From the NCBI GenBank assembly GCA_013288015.1, contig JABDCR010000021.1, positions 1-32,558 on the forward strand: a DNA stretch of 32,558 nucleotides, in the 5' to 3' direction. Shown piece by piece: positions 7,628 to 16,892 of this stretch. The notes under the pieces were generated by a model. It saw nothing but the letters and a program-made list of their open reading frames with translations. It was not told the DNA's origin and made no database searches. How positions within the stretch are numbered: position 1 is the stretch's first letter; every line of letters begins with the position of its first letter. The translations under genes and the position numbers were made by a program. The DNA comes from Bacteroidota bacterium. GTDB lineage: Bacteria; Bacteroidota; Bacteroidia; B-17B0; Aurantibacillaceae.

Positions 7628-9507
7628 AGTATTGGTAATAAAATAGATGATGCATTTTTACCATCATGGTAAATGCGAATAGTAGATTTTACAAAATCTT
7701 TTTCATCACAATGGTAAATGTCTATAAACTGCTGCGGATTTCTATCAACCAAAGGGAACCAACTACTTTGAATTTGAATCATAATGCGATGTCCTTTTTG
7801 AAATGTATGTGCTACATCGGGCAGCTCAAATTTTACTTGTGTAATTTTTTCAGGTATAAAGGCCTCAGGATTTTCAAAACTGTTTCTAAATTTTCCACGC
7901 ATTACTTCACCTCGTACCAGCATTTGATACCCACCCATAGGATACTTATCATCTTTTGTATAACTAAATGTATCCGGAAAAACATCTATTAATTTTACTA
8001 CAAAATCTGCATCGGTAGTAGAAATGCTCGCCAATAAATCTGCCACAACCGGCCCTGCTAAAGTTATATCATTATCAAGTACGTTGGTTTTAAAAGTAAG
8101 TACATCAGGTCTACGCGAAGCAAAGCGTTGATCATCTGTCATATAACTGCGTGTACGTTCTAAATGAATATCTTCTGTATAAGGAACAGGTTTAGCAGGA
8201 TTACTTACATATTCAGTAAAGCTAACTGCTGCTGCATTTGGTTTAGTAAAACTTAAAGATTCTTTTTCATTTAAGTAAATAGATCTTATTTCTACATTTT
8301 TAGGAGGCCACTCATTAAAGGTAGTCCATCTATTTTCTCCGGTTACAAAAATAGTTGCTTCCGAAATTTGTTTAACATCGCCTTCTCCTTTTAAATAATA
8401 ATTAAAAAAAGGCACTTCAATTTTTGAATAGTAGTAATCATTAACTCCTTTTCCAAACTGAACATTACCTAAATGACTTCCGTCAGATTTAGCCCAGCCC
8501 CCATGAAACCACGGACCCATAACCAATTTATTATTTGTAGCAGCGCTTTGTTTTTCAATTGTTTTATAAGTATTCCAAGCTCCCCAGCAATCTTCGGCAT
8601 CAAACAAACCACCTGTAATTAGCATTGCGGGTTTTATATTTTTTAGATGATCGGTTATCGTATGCGTTTTCCAAAATTCATCATAGTTTGGGTGATTCAT
8701 TTCCTGAGTCCAAAATTTAACCGTATCACCCATATATAGTTTAGTAAGATTTTTCAGTGTCCCTGCTTTCAAGAAAAAATCATAATTATCATCACTATTA
8801 AAATCAAAAAAAGCACCTTCTTCGGTAGTAAGCTTTGGACGAGGTTTTCCAAAAAAATAATCAAAGCCATACGTATCTAACAAAAAAAAAGCACCGTTAT
8901 GATGTACATCATCACCAATAAACCAATTAGTAACCGGTGCTTGCGGACTTACTGCTCTTAATGCCGGATGACCACTTAGCGCTGCCATGGTAGAATAAAA
9001 ACCCGGATATGAAATGCCGCTTACACCAACTTTTCCATTATTGGTCGGGATATTTTTTATCATCCAATCAATAGCATCATATGTATCACTTGCTTCGTCT
9101 ATCTCTTTAGGAGATTTTTTATTTTCTATATACGGACGTATATCTTCAAACTCACCTTCACTCATAAACCTGCCACGTACATCCTGCATTACTACAATAT
9201 ATTTTTCTTTAAAATAGTATTTAGTGTTTCTGCTCCAAAAATTCTTAAACTTTTCGCCATAAGGAGCACAAGAGTATGGAGTTCTCATAAGCATGATAGG
9301 ATGTTTTTGAGAAGAATCTTTTGGGATATATATAGAAGTAAAAAGCTTTACTCCATCTCGCATAGGGATGCTGCGTTCTATTTTAAAATAGTTGCTTACT
9401 ATCCAAGCAGAATCTTGTTTAAGTTCTTTTGCTTTTTCATCTAATATTTGCGCAGTAAGTGAATTACAAATAAAAATTAAGAATAAAAACTGACTAATCT
9501 TTCGCAT
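7618..9507 (-). CDS. Secreted CocE/NonD (X-Pro dipeptidyl-peptidase S15-type) hydrolase
   Basis: The 629-aa product has a signal peptide ending near residue 20 (FLFLIFICNSLTAQ). The alpha/beta-hydrolase domain is clear: MRDGVKLFTSIYIP, VVMQDVRGRFMSEGEF, nucleophile elbow G-I-S166-Y-P-G, the acid in GGLFDAEDCWGAW and the histidine in GPWFHGGW. The C-terminal third is the jelly-roll domain of the X-Pro/cocaine-esterase family (DNDITLAGPVVADLLASIST, FQKGHRIMIQIQSSWFP). In this family the enzymes cut X-Pro dipeptides, acylated amino acids or esters, and the exact substrate cannot be read here. A periplasmic location is likely, since there is no type IX domain. The gene follows the sensor phosphatase gene by 29 bases, so the two may be co-transcribed. 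Confidence 0.9.
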   Translation of the reverse strand: MRKISQFLFLIFICNSLTAQILDEKAKELKQDSAWIVSNYFKIERSIPMRDGVKLFTSIYIPKDSSQKHPIMLMRTPYSCAPYGEKFKNFWSRNTKYYFKEKYIVVMQDVRGRFMSEGEFEDIRPYIENKKSPKEIDEASDTYDAIDWMIKNIPTNNGKVGVSGISYPGFYSTMAALSGHPALRAVSPQAPVTNWFIGDDVHHNGAFFLLDTYGFDYFFGKPRPKLTTEEGAFFDFNSDDNYDFFLKAGTLKNLTKLYMGDTVKFWTQEMNHPNYDEFWKTHTITDHLKNIKPAMLITGGLFDAEDCWGAWNTYKTIEKQSAATNNKLVMGPWFHGGWAKSDGSHLGNVQFGKGVNDYYYSKIEVPFFNYYLKGEGDVKQISEATIFVTGENRWTTFNEWPPKNVEIRSIYLNEKESLSFTKPNAAAVSFTEYVSNPAKPVPYTEDIHLERTRSYMTDDQRFASRRPDVLTFKTNVLDNDITLAGPVVADLLASISTTDADFVVKLIDVFPDTFSYTKDDKYPMGGYQMLVRGEVMRGKFRNSFENPEAFIPEKITQVKFELPDVAHTFQKGHRIMIQIQSSWFPLVDRNPQQFIDIYHCDEKDFVKSTIRIYHDGKNASSILLPILKK

Positions 9508-9536
9508 AAATATTTTGTTGATAACGTTTGTTGGTT

Positions 9537-12500
9537 TTAAAGTTTAATGCCTATAAGAGTAACATCATCTACTTGGCCCAAGCTACCTTTCCAATCAGTA
9601 AAAGTATTTCGTAAAATAATGCTTTGCTCTTCTAATGATTTATCACTAATGGCAAGTAATTTTTCTTCAAGTTGCTTATATTTAAACTTCTTTCCTTTTG
9701 GCCCACCAAACTGATCGGGGTAGCCATCTGTCATTAAATAATAAGTATCACCTTTTTTAAACTCTAAAGAGTGTTTTGTAAATGGTTTAGGATTATCGGT
9801 TTTACCAATTGATTGCTTGTCTGCCTTAATTTCATTCAATTGTTTATTTGAAATATACCATAACTGATTATTAGCTCCACTCCACGAAATTTGTTTTTTT
9901 GGCTTCATCAATTGCTAAAAGTGATATATCCATCCCGTCCTTTATTTCTTCACCGCTCTTTTTAAATGTTTCTAAAACCAGTTCGCGTGTTTTATCTAGT
10001 ATTTTTCCGGTATCACGCAAACCAAATTCTTTTACAGCACTATTAAGCGCATTACTACAAACCACACTTACCATGGCGCCCGGTACACCATGGCCCGTAC
10101 AATCGGCTGCGGCAATAAAAACTATGTGATCAATTTCCTCCATCCAATAAAAATCGCCTGCAATAATGTCTTTAGGTTTATATAATAAAAAAGTATTTGG
10201 TAATTTTTGCTGAATTAATTCAATAGGCGGAAGAATGGCATCCTGTATACGTTTTGCATAATTAATACTATCTGTAATATCCTTGTTTTTTTCTTCTATA
10301 ATTCCCTTTTGTTGTTCAAGTTCCTCCTTTTGCTTCACCACTTCGGCAGTTCGTTCAAGTACTTTATCTTCCAATATTTTTTTCTCACTTAATAGTTTAT
10401 GTTCTCTAAACTTTATATAAGCATAAACCATAACTACAAACGAAATAATGCAAATAATATAAAACCAAATAGTACGATACCATGGTGGAGAAATAGTAAA
10501 GGTAAAAGTGGTTGGTTCCGCATTCCAAACACCGTTAGCTCCCATTGCTTTTACTTTAAAAGTATATGTACCAGGGGCAAGCCCGGGATAATCTCGTTCG
10601 GTTTGAGTTGTTACAGGCGACCAATCTTTTTCTAAACCTTCTAACTGATATCTGTATTTTATTTTTTGCGGATTATCAAGTGATATGGCAGAGAACTGGA
10701 ATGATAAATGATTGTCGGAATAAGGAAGACTAAGATTAAAAGGAAGGTTGAACCAAGGCACTACCGAATCTGTTTTTGTTTTCCAGTCAACATCGTTATA
10801 AAACAACTTTATAGATGTGATATGTGTTTGCGGTGAATTTTGATTTGTTTTATCAGCACTTGGGTCGTAACAGGTTAAGCCCTTTACCGTTCCAATCCAA
10901 ATACTATTTTGCTTGTCTTTATATATGGCATTATCATTACACTCTACCCCAACAAATCCATCCGTAGCATTGTAATTTTTTACCGAATTTATTTTCCATT
11001 TATCACCAAAATTTATTTTGCTGAAACCTTTATCGGTTCCTACAATTAAATTTTTATCATCTTGAAATACCAATGATTTAATCGAATTAGAACCCAACAA
11101 ACTATCGTTAGCAACAAATCTAATTTTTATTTTGCCTTCGGCTTGCACATCAAACATGTAAAGGCCGCCATTATTTGTCCCTATCCAAATATTTCCATCA
11201 GCACTTTCAGTTAATGATTTAGTATTTTTATGTAGAAGTCCTTCTGCCTCATCATATGTTGTTATAGCACCACCCCCACCATACTTAGCTAATCCACCTC
11301 CTGTACCAAACCAAATATCTCCTTTTTTATCCTGAATAATGGCATTGACATCTTTATCGCTAATCATAAGCGTTGCCATATCCATATTTAAAAATTTTAT
11401 GCCATCATATAAACTAATGCCTTCTTTAGTACCACACCACACTTTTCCATTTTTATCTACTAAAATGCTATAAACACTATTATCAAGTAAATCATGTTCA
11501 ACAGAATAATTATTAAATGATTTTCCATTATACTTAGCTATTCCGACATCTGATATAGCTACCCAAATATTTGGATTTTTAGATGTTTTTCCGGCAGAGA
11601 TAGAAAGAACATTATTTCCTAATAAGCCATCTCGTGTAGTGTAGTTTTTAAACTGAGGAGTTGTTTTATTAAAAGTCATTTGCACAATTCCTCCTGCGGT
11701 GGCTAACCAAAAATTTCCAAGCGAATCCTGATCGATGCCCTGAACAATGTTATTTTGAAGTCCATCTTTTTCTTTATAATGAGAAAACCTATCTCCCATA
11801 TATTTGCATAAACCTTCGCTATTGGTTCCAATCCATATATTTTCTTCTTTGTCTTCAAACACACATAGCACTTGGTTTCCAGGCAAACCCTCTTTATCTG
11901 TATAATGTTCTAAGTTAAATTTTGACGATTGTTTTAAAGCAATACGATTTCGGATAATTCCATTTTCTGCCGAGGCAAACCACATTTCATTTTTACTTGA
12001 TCTAAAAATGTCCCACACTTTTTTGGTAGTAAAACCATTATCACGGTTAAATACAGTAACTTTTCTTGAAAGTAGTTCTACCCAATAATCATTTTTAGTT
12101 GGCTTATTAGTTGGAGCAATACTAAATACCCCTTCATCAAGCATTCCAAACCATAAGGTGCCATCATTGTCTTCACTAATTGAGAGAATAAAATCACTTG
12201 GAATTTCTTTACCACCTCTGAGGTGGTCTATTTTAAAAGTATCTTTTTCGAGTGTAATAATATTTAAGCCGCCAAAAGTAGCCAACCATATATATCCTGC
12301 TTTATCTTGGTGTATATTAAAAACAGAGTTGTTACTTAAGCCCTTACGCTCATCAATTACTTGTACACGAAACGAATCTTTACTTACTTCAGTTATTTTG
12401 TTTACTCCACCATCATCAGTACCAGCCCAAATATTTCCGTTTTTATCTTCAATAATTGACAAGACAGTAGTACCCGATAAGCCATTCCTTTTGCTAATGT

Positions 12501-12834
12501 TTTTAAACTTTAAACCATCATATACAATTAAGCCTTCATCTTTTGTGCCTGCCCATAACCTGCCTTTTTTATCTAACAATAGGCTACGGACAATGTCGCC
12601 CGAAAAACCTTCTTTTTTTGAAAATGTTTTAAAATTTATGCCATCAAAACGACATAGTCCCCCACCTTCGGTACCCAACCATAAATAACCATTGTTATCC
12701 TGCGTAATACAATAGATAGTTGCCTGTGGCAGCCCTTGCTCTATAGAATAAGCCTGAAAATTATTGCGTTGCGCAAATAAAGAAAAGGAAAACGTGAAAA
12801 ATAAAAGATAATATATAAATGCCTTCTTTACCAT
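9537..12834 (-). CDS. Periplasmic-propeller sensor with SpoIIE-type PP2C phosphatase (one-base frameshift near 9894-9900)
   Basis: The product would be about 1098 aa. Signal peptide (residues ~1-21, ending F-A-Q); about 14 two-component-regulator propeller repeats (NGYLWLGTEGGGLCRFDG, NIWAGTDDGGVNKI and so on); a Y_Y_Y domain (KYRYQLEGLEKDWSPV, GLAPGTYTFKVKA); one membrane helix (~788-808); a coiled coil; the DSINYAKRIQDAILPP linker; and the PP2C domain (AGDFYW, ADCTGHGVPGAM, TDGYPDQFG, QVDDVTLIGI) with its metal-binding aspartates. It should sense a periplasmic signal, by analogy with glycan-sensing hybrid systems, and dephosphorylate a cytosolic Ser/Thr phosphoprotein. The reading frame breaks inside PP2C: the first frame (start 12834) stops at 9871, and the rest continues in another frame to 9537. 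Removing one A from the 7-A run (T7 at 9894-9900) joins EAKK directly to QISWSGANNQLWYI, the family sequence. Confidence 0.9.
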
Positions 12835-12847
12835 TTGTTATAAAGAA

Positions 12848-12855
12848 CAAATGTA
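12848..12855 (-). promoter_or_regulatory. Putative -7 element (TACATTTG) for the sensor phosphatase
   Basis: The - strand TACATTTG matches TAnnTTTG, 13 bases before the ATG at 12834, predicting a very short leader. It would allow expression independent of the upstream caspase gene. No -33 match at normal spacing. Confidence 0.35.
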
Positions 12856-12895
12856 ATAAAACAAAAAAGATACAGCCAGTAAAAAAGAGATAAGG

Positions 12896-14584
12896 CTACT
12901 TCTTTATAAAAATAAACTGACCACCTTCATCACCCGTATTTTTTATAGACTGAAATTGAGGTGATTGTTCTGAATTATTGGTTACAGGAATTTTTATAGT
13001 TGAAAAAAGCTGGCTTGCATCATAAAACTTACTGGTGTTACCCGTTAAGGCTTTTAAAAAATAATAAGCAAAAACAGAGTGCCCTTCTTTACCACCATCC
13101 ATTACAGGCTCTATGCCGCCCGAAGTAAGTGCCTGACGAGAAGCTAAATTGTTTACCTCTTTATAGTATCTCTCTGAATTTTCGAAAGGAACACCAATAG
13201 TGTTTCCTCTGAAAATATCGCCGCTAAAACAAGCGTCTGAAATAAGCAAAGTATGTTTTGATTTTATACCCGATAAAAATGTTTGGATATCGTTATTAGA
13301 AATATAATCGGAAGTAGAAGTTGTTTGTGCATCTACCGGAACCCAATAACCTTTACCCAATTGTTGTTTATACTCTCCATGTCCCGAAAAATAAATCAAC
13401 ACATTATCTTTTTCTTTTACATTGGCAGCAAGCCACTCCATCGTAGTAATAATATTTTTACGCGTTGCCTGCACATCGTATAAAGTTTTAAATACATCTA
13501 TTTTATATTTTTGTTTCAAAAGTGCTTCTACTGCTTTGGCATCTTTTACACCATTTTTTAAGGGTTGCCAGCTACCGCTATATTTATCAACTCCAATAAT
13601 TAAAGCATAATAGTCACCAACTTGTAGGGTAGTTGATTTATCAACATTTAATCCTTTAAGTGGGTCGCCGCTACCACGATATTGTGTAGTCTCTTTATTA
13701 GTGCTATTATTATTTGAGTTTTGGGTTTGCGGAGGAGTTGGTGTGTTAGCAACAGCAGGTGTTGATGATTTTTCGCCACTAACACTCACTGTATTAGCTG
13801 CACCGGTACCATCTTGCATTTCAACCGTAGCACCTTTTATTTTTTGAAGAGGGGCTTCTACAAATGCATCATGCCAAACTATCATCATATCTACCAACTG
13901 CATATCCATTTCTTTTCCACCTTTCATTTTTTCCCAAGTAAGTGTAAATCTATCATCATCACCTCTCATAAATAAAATAGGTTTTGTTTTGGTGTGTGTG
14001 CTAGCATACTCTTTACCATCGGGCATTTTTACAGCAACTTTTGAAAGATATATAAAGCCCATTTTATCGCCGTTATAAACGCATTTAAATTTTACATTGG
14101 TTTTATCCGTTTTTTTCTCCAAATCAGCCATAGAACAATTAAAGTTTCCGGCAGTAAAAGCATTTTGAGAAACAGGTAATTTAAAATCAGGAGCAGAAAT
14201 AGTGTTTCCGTTAGGCGATACTTTGTATAAACCGTTAACCACAAACGAATAATTTTTTACTGTGTTATAGGCACCTTTTATATTGATGATTCTAGAACCT
14301 GATTCATTAGGCTCAATAATCAACATTTTTTCTTTAGGCTGAACCTCGGTACCGTTTATTACAAACTTACTTTCTTCTGCCTTATAAATAATATAATCGC
14401 CTGTTTTATTTTGAATTTTTAGTTTGAATTTTGTTCCCGCATCCGTAGAAACAGCATCAACTAAATCAATTGTCACATAATCAGATTCTACTTTAGCATC
14501 TTTATATCTAGTTTCTTTTTGAGCTGTAGCTGAATTGAAAGCTAAGCCCATAATGACTACTAATGTTAAAAGTATTTTTTTCAT
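12896..14584 (-). CDS. Exported caspase-like (peptidase C14) protein
   Basis: The 562-aa product has a signal peptide (LLTLVVIMGLAFNSATAQ, cleavage near 22). Residues ~23-260 are an all-beta region I cannot name (two parts, IKGAYNTVKNYSFVVNGLY and VKFKCVYNGDKMGFIYLSKV). A low-complexity S/T/P/N linker spans ~270-320. Residues ~324-560 are a caspase fold: YYALIIGVDKY, NVLIYFSGHGEY with catalytic H402, and LLISDACFSGDIF with catalytic C452. Both catalytic residues are intact. Bacterial caspase-like proteins cleave after basic or acidic residues; the specificity cannot be told. It is likely periplasmic. The next gene in the same direction, 61 bases on, is the SpoIIE sensor phosphatase. A good promoter lies upstream at 14622-14651. 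Confidence 0.9.
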   Translation of the reverse strand: MKKILLTLVVIMGLAFNSATAQKETRYKDAKVESDYVTIDLVDAVSTDAGTKFKLKIQNKTGDYIIYKAEESKFVINGTEVQPKEKMLIIEPNESGSRIINIKGAYNTVKNYSFVVNGLYKVSPNGNTISAPDFKLPVSQNAFTAGNFNCSMADLEKKTDKTNVKFKCVYNGDKMGFIYLSKVAVKMPDGKEYASTHTKTKPILFMRGDDDRFTLTWEKMKGGKEMDMQLVDMMIVWHDAFVEAPLQKIKGATVEMQDGTGAANTVSVSGEKSSTPAVANTPTPPQTQNSNNNSTNKETTQYRGSGDPLKGLNVDKSTTLQVGDYYALIIGVDKYSGSWQPLKNGVKDAKAVEALLKQKYKIDVFKTLYDVQATRKNIITTMEWLAANVKEKDNVLIYFSGHGEYKQQLGKGYWVPVDAQTTSTSDYISNNDIQTFLSGIKSKHTLLISDACFSGDIFRGNTIGVPFENSERYYKEVNNLASRQALTSGGIEPVMDGGKEGHSVFAYYFLKALTGNTSKFYDASQLFSTIKIPVTNNSEQSPQFQSIKNTGDEGGQFIFIKK

Positions 14585-14621
14585 TTTTAAACTATTTATT
14601 GTTGTGTTGTTTTTACGTAAA

Positions 14622-14651
14622 CAAAACTAATGCTTTTCTATAATTACACAA
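14622..14651 (-). promoter_or_regulatory. Putative promoter of the caspase-like gene (TTG-N19-TAGTTTTG)
   Basis: On the - strand TTG at 14651-14649 and TAGTTTTG at 14629-14622 are separated by 19 bases, the best match in the window to the Bacteroidota -33/-7 consensus. The leader would be about 30 bases. Confidence 0.5.
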
Positions 14652-14672
14652 TACAAAAGTAAATAACCGGTT

Positions 14673-16211
14673 TTACACTAATTTAGCGTGTTTTGCCGTA
14701 TTTAATTGTAAAACCTGGCTGGTTTTTTCTCTAATTCCTTCACAAAGTCCGCTATTAGTTACTAACGACTGGCCATAAGAAGGAATCATTTCTTTTAATT
14801 TTGATTGCCATTCTTCCGTATTTACTTGGTCTTTAAAACAGCGTTTTAGTAACTCAAGCATAATTGATACGGCCGTAGAAGCACCCGGTGAAGCACCTAA
14901 TAAAGCAGCAATAGAGCCATCGGCAGAGCTTACTATTTCGGTGCCAAACTCTAAAACACCGGTGTGGTCGTGGCCTTTCTTAATGATTTGTACGCGCTGC
15001 CCGGCTTCCTCCAGTTTCCAGTCTTCTAATTTTGCGGTAGGAATAAATTTCTTTAAAGCCTCTAATCTGTCTTCAGGAGATTGACGAACCTGATCTATTA
15101 AATATTTTGTAAGTGGAATGTTATGTATGCCAACCGACATAATAGGTAAAATGTTATTTACTTGTAAAGAGTGTGGAAGATCCATTAAAGAACCATGCTT
15201 TAAAAATTTAGTTGAAAAACCTGCATACGGACCAAAAAGTAAAGCCTTTTTTCCATTAATAACACGGGTATCTAAATGCGGAACCGACATAGGTGGTGCA
15301 CCCACCTCTGCCTTACCGTAAACTTTTGCCGCATGTTGTTTTACTATTTCTTCATTCTGACAAATAAGCCATTGACCACTTACCGGAAAACCACCATAAC
15401 CATTAGCCTCTGGTATCTCTGTTTTTTCTAATAAAGGGAGTGAGCCACCGCCTGCACCAATAAAAAGAAACTTAGTTTCTATGGTTTTTTTGATGTGGGT
15501 TTTTAAATCTTTCATTTCAACTTCCCAGTGGCCATCTTTTCGCTGTTCTAAAAAATTAACCTCCTGATTAAGAAACAAACCAACATCAGGCAATGTTTCT
15601 AAATGCTTAAATAATAAACGGGTTAATTCTCCAAAATTCATATCTGTTCCCAATTCCATTCGGGTAGCCGCTACTTTTTGGTTTTTATCGCGCCCTTGCA
15701 TTATTAAGGGCATCCACTCAGTAAGCTGCTGTTTATCTTCTGAATAAACCATGCCTTTAAACAAAGGGTGGTCTTTCAATAAATCATATCTTTTTTTAAG
15801 ATAATCTACATTTTCATCCCACACAAAACTCATGTGCGGTATAGAGTTTATAAACGCATGTGGGTCTTTTACATATCCCTTTTCCACCAAATAAGCCCAA
15901 AATTGTTTTGAGATTTCAAACGAATCGGCAATTTTAAAAGCTTTTGTAGCATCAACCGAGCCGTCTTCACGCTCGGGTGTGTAATTTAATTCACAAAAAG
16001 CCGAATGACCTGTACCCGCATTGTTCCAAGCATCAGAGCTTTCGCCGGCAACTATATCTAATCGCTCGTATATTTCAATTTTTAGCGAGGGGTGTAGTTC
16101 TTTAAGTATAATGCCTAAAGTGGCGCTCATTACTCCTGCGCCAATTAAAATTACATCGGGGTGCGATGTTGGCGTGTGATGACGGTGAAACAAATGTGAT
16201 ATATGAGACAT
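14673..16211 (-). CDS. mqo: Malate:quinone oxidoreductase
   Basis: The 512-aa product has the length of Mqo. An FAD-binding Rossmann motif lies near the N-terminus (VILIGAGVMSATLGIILKEL), followed by EIYERLDIVAGESSDAWNNA, GTGHSAFCELNYTPE, FLFIGAGGGSLPLLEKT, GFPVSGQWLICQN, GPYAGFSTKFLK and the C-terminal LLGASPGASTAVSIMLELL, all hallmarks of the family. It is a peripheral membrane flavoenzyme of the TCA cycle that oxidises malate to oxaloacetate and passes electrons to the quinone pool, replacing or supplementing NAD-dependent malate dehydrogenase. It has no visible link to the signalling genes around it. It ends 89 bases before the caspase-like gene, with that gene's promoter between, so it is probably a separate unit. 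Confidence 0.97.
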   Translation of the reverse strand: MSHISHLFHRHHTPTSHPDVILIGAGVMSATLGIILKELHPSLKIEIYERLDIVAGESSDAWNNAGTGHSAFCELNYTPEREDGSVDATKAFKIADSFEISKQFWAYLVEKGYVKDPHAFINSIPHMSFVWDENVDYLKKRYDLLKDHPLFKGMVYSEDKQQLTEWMPLIMQGRDKNQKVAATRMELGTDMNFGELTRLLFKHLETLPDVGLFLNQEVNFLEQRKDGHWEVEMKDLKTHIKKTIETKFLFIGAGGGSLPLLEKTEIPEANGYGGFPVSGQWLICQNEEIVKQHAAKVYGKAEVGAPPMSVPHLDTRVINGKKALLFGPYAGFSTKFLKHGSLMDLPHSLQVNNILPIMSVGIHNIPLTKYLIDQVRQSPEDRLEALKKFIPTAKLEDWKLEEAGQRVQIIKKGHDHTGVLEFGTEIVSSADGSIAALLGASPGASTAVSIMLELLKRCFKDQVNTEEWQSKLKEMIPSYGQSLVTNSGLCEGIREKTSQVLQLNTAKHAKLV

Positions 16212-16240
16212 ATTTACTTGATTAAATTTTTATTAGTAAA

Positions 16241-16248
16241 CAAATTTA
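16241..16248 (-). promoter_or_regulatory. Putative -7 element (TAAATTTG) for mqo
   Basis: The - strand TAAATTTG fits TAnnTTTG, 30 bases before the mqo ATG. A TTTG lies at 16264-16261, but only 12 bases upstream, too close for a normal -33. Confidence 0.35.
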
Positions 16249-16308
16249 GATGTTTTTTAGCAAATTATATACCTCATTGTTTTACAAGCAATAAACACAA
16301 AGTTTAAT

Positions 16309-16316
16309 TATATTTG
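16309..16316 (+). promoter_or_regulatory. Putative -7 element (TATATTTG) for the SiaC-like gene
   Basis: TATATTTG fits TAnnTTTG and lies 20 bases before the ATG at 16336. It is divergent from the mqo element at 16241-16248, so this 125-base spacer holds two opposed promoters. No good -33 match. Confidence 0.4.
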
Positions 16317-16335
16317 TACGAAATATTTATTTTAA

Positions 16336-16746
16336 ATGAAGAAGATTGAGATAGCAGCACATGACCAGACCCCTTTTGTAATTTTAGATAAAGAAAATTC
16401 TATTTTCGAAATACGTGGCTACTCTTATCCTGATGAGGCCCTTGAGTTTTATAGCGAGATTATAGAATGGTTTAAAGAATATATTAAAAACCCAAATGCT
16501 GAAACAAAACTTATTTTTGATTTAATATATGTAAACTCTACCTCGATAAAATTTATTAATGAAATTTTAAAAAAACTAGACGAATTACTTGCCACCGGAA
16601 AAACTGTTGAAGTAGAATGGCTGTTTATGCCCGATGATGAAGACATGCAGCAATTGGGCAATGTTTTAAAAGATTTTCATAAAACACCTATTTCCATTAC
16701 TGCAAAAAAAATAGGCAAGGGAAACGATAAACAAAAAATGTTTTAA
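16336..16746 (+). CDS. SiaC-like (DUF1987) regulatory phosphoprotein
   Basis: The 136-aa soluble protein has the features of the DUF1987/SiaC family: a core starting FVILDKENSIFEIRGYSYPD, then FYSEIIEWFKEYI, KLIFDLIYVNSTSIKF, VEVEWLFMPDDEDMQQLG. In Pseudomonas, SiaC is phosphorylated on a Thr by the kinase SiaB and dephosphorylated by the PP2C enzyme SiaA, and the unphosphorylated form activates the diguanylate cyclase SiaD. The equivalent segment here has S68-T69-S70. The next gene is a PP2C phosphatase, consistent with an enzyme-substrate pair. No SiaB-like kinase or GGDEF protein is in the window, so the effector side is unknown. The family call is from motif recall and not from a search. 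Confidence 0.8.
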   Translation: MKKIEIAAHDQTPFVILDKENSIFEIRGYSYPDEALEFYSEIIEWFKEYIKNPNAETKLIFDLIYVNSTSIKFINEILKKLDELLATGKTVEVEWLFMPDDEDMQQLGNVLKDFHKTPISITAKKIGKGNDKQKMF

Positions 16747-16785
16747 AATTTTAGTTTTAAAATAAACTCAACGGTACATTTATCT

Positions 16786-16803
16786 GGTTAATCGGAATTA
16801 ACC
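16786..16803 (+). promoter_or_regulatory. Perfect 7-bp hairpin between the SiaC-like and phosphatase genes
   Basis: GGTTAAT (16786-16792) and ATTAACC (16797-16803) flank a CGGA loop. No T-run follows, so it is not a classical terminator; it could be a processing site or an operator. A second small inverted repeat, ATGGT/ACCAT at 16863-16878, lies 14 bases before the phosphatase ATG. Confidence 0.3.
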
Positions 16804-16892
16804 ACTCTCCTATCTAACATAGTAATTTCTTAAAGTTGGCTTGGTTTACAATTAATAATTGCATGGTAGTTTCACCATAAAACAACAGGCAG

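Noticed and set aside
7666-7992. 108-codon frame antisense to the CocE-type peptidase
   Set aside because: Protein composition is not natural-looking and the opposite strand is a complete catalytic gene.
9537-9911. A separate 124-aa phosphatase gene downstream of the sensor
   Set aside because: It begins mid-domain, lacks the first PP2C metal motifs and joins the upstream frame perfectly after removing one base.
12158-12688. 176-codon frame antisense to the sensor gene
   Set aside because: It is a shadow of the repetitive propeller coding sequence; no recognisable domain or start signals.
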